Below, piece after piece: positions 34,078 to 34,138 of a DNA stretch of 34,138 nucleotides. The stretch comes from Schumannella sp. (GTDB lineage Bacteria > Actinomycetota > Actinomycetes > Actinomycetales > Microbacteriaceae): assembly GCA_025463555.1 (NCBI GenBank), contig JAODAS010000278.1, forward strand, positions 1-34,138, in the 5' to 3' direction. Position numbers and translations under genes: made by a program. Under the pieces are notes generated by a model. The model was not told the DNA's origin. It made no database searches and worked only from the letters and a program-made list of their open reading frames with translations. The number at the start of each line of letters is the position of its first letter. Position 1 is the stretch's first letter.

Positions 34078-34138
34078 CTGCGGCGTCTGCTGGTGGTTCG
34101 TGGAGTGACCAGTCTCCGCGCCACTGGGTGAGCACCCA
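34012..34138. repeat. Second copy of the 127-bp terminal overlap
   Basis: Identical to bases 1-127; see that entry. Joining the two gives a circle of 34,011 bp in which the plus-strand HTH gene and minus-strand gene 47..802 are convergent and overlap by 20 bp. Confidence 0.95.

Noticed and set aside
1-34138. CRISPR array, insertion sequence or restriction-modification operon
   Set aside because: No regularly spaced repeats, no transposase motifs and no restriction enzyme beside the methylase were seen on either strand.

Overview
The window is almost certainly the complete genome of a temperate siphovirus (HK97-type head, long non-contractile tail) of a high-GC actinobacterium, most likely one of the Microbacteriaceae. 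The family and host calls come from gene content, GC-rich codons, DUF3263, DUF2746 and DUF4326 type proteins, and a phage attachment site that copies the 3' part of an actinobacterial-looking tRNA-Phe. The first 127 bases are repeated exactly as the last 127, so the contig closes into a circle of 34,011 bp. This repeat looks like an assembly overlap, not a biological terminal repeat.

Layout, read in the direction of most transcription (minus strand, high to low coordinates). (1) 34077-33129: a divergent leaderless pair (plus-strand HTH gene, minus-strand small protein) and a coiled-coil protein, closed by a terminator at about 32984-33019. (2) 32853-15743: the late operon, with a 57-aa protein, HNH nuclease, candidate cos, terminase small and large subunits, portal, prohead protease, major capsid, connector genes, major tail protein, tail chaperone with a -1 frameshift, tape measure, minor tail proteins, VanY-like endolysin, two membrane lysis proteins and a 25-aa Cys/His-rich peptide, closed by a strong bidirectional terminator at 15698-15738. 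(3) 15689-14491: a plus-strand secreted protein gene (likely lysogenic conversion), two small genes and attP with flanking arm-type repeats. (4) 14490-11820: a DUF4326 protein, tyrosine integrase and the immunity/switch region, with two plus-strand HTH genes, a minus-strand Cro-like HTH gene and repeated GTCCATWTGGAC palindromes. (5) 11819-47: one long early operon of about 25 mostly overlapping genes (Xis-like, DinD/KilAC antirepressor, membrane microproteins, cysteine peptidase-like, DUF3263, zinc/HTH proteins, D12 adenine methylase, HNH, GIY-YIG-like, replication protein, PDDEXK-like). It is interrupted by one plus-strand gene at 1563-1844 and ends tail-to-tail with the plus-strand HTH gene across the circle junction.

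Logic: the HTH proteins and palindromes form a lysis/lysogeny switch that controls the early operon. Integrase acts at the tRNA-Phe attP, with Xis supplied by the early operon. The early products replicate and protect DNA, and the late operon packages it and lyses the host. An unusual recurrent theme is leaderless regulation: five or six regulatory or lysogeny genes have a TANNNT -10 box 6-7 nt before the start codon and no Shine-Dalgarno. Other notable signals are a hairpin that would mask the ribosome binding site of the lysis membrane protein, the Cys/His microprotein, and a carbohydrate-binding-like insertion in the minor tail protein. No CRISPR array, complete tRNA, insertion sequence or recognised defence system was seen.
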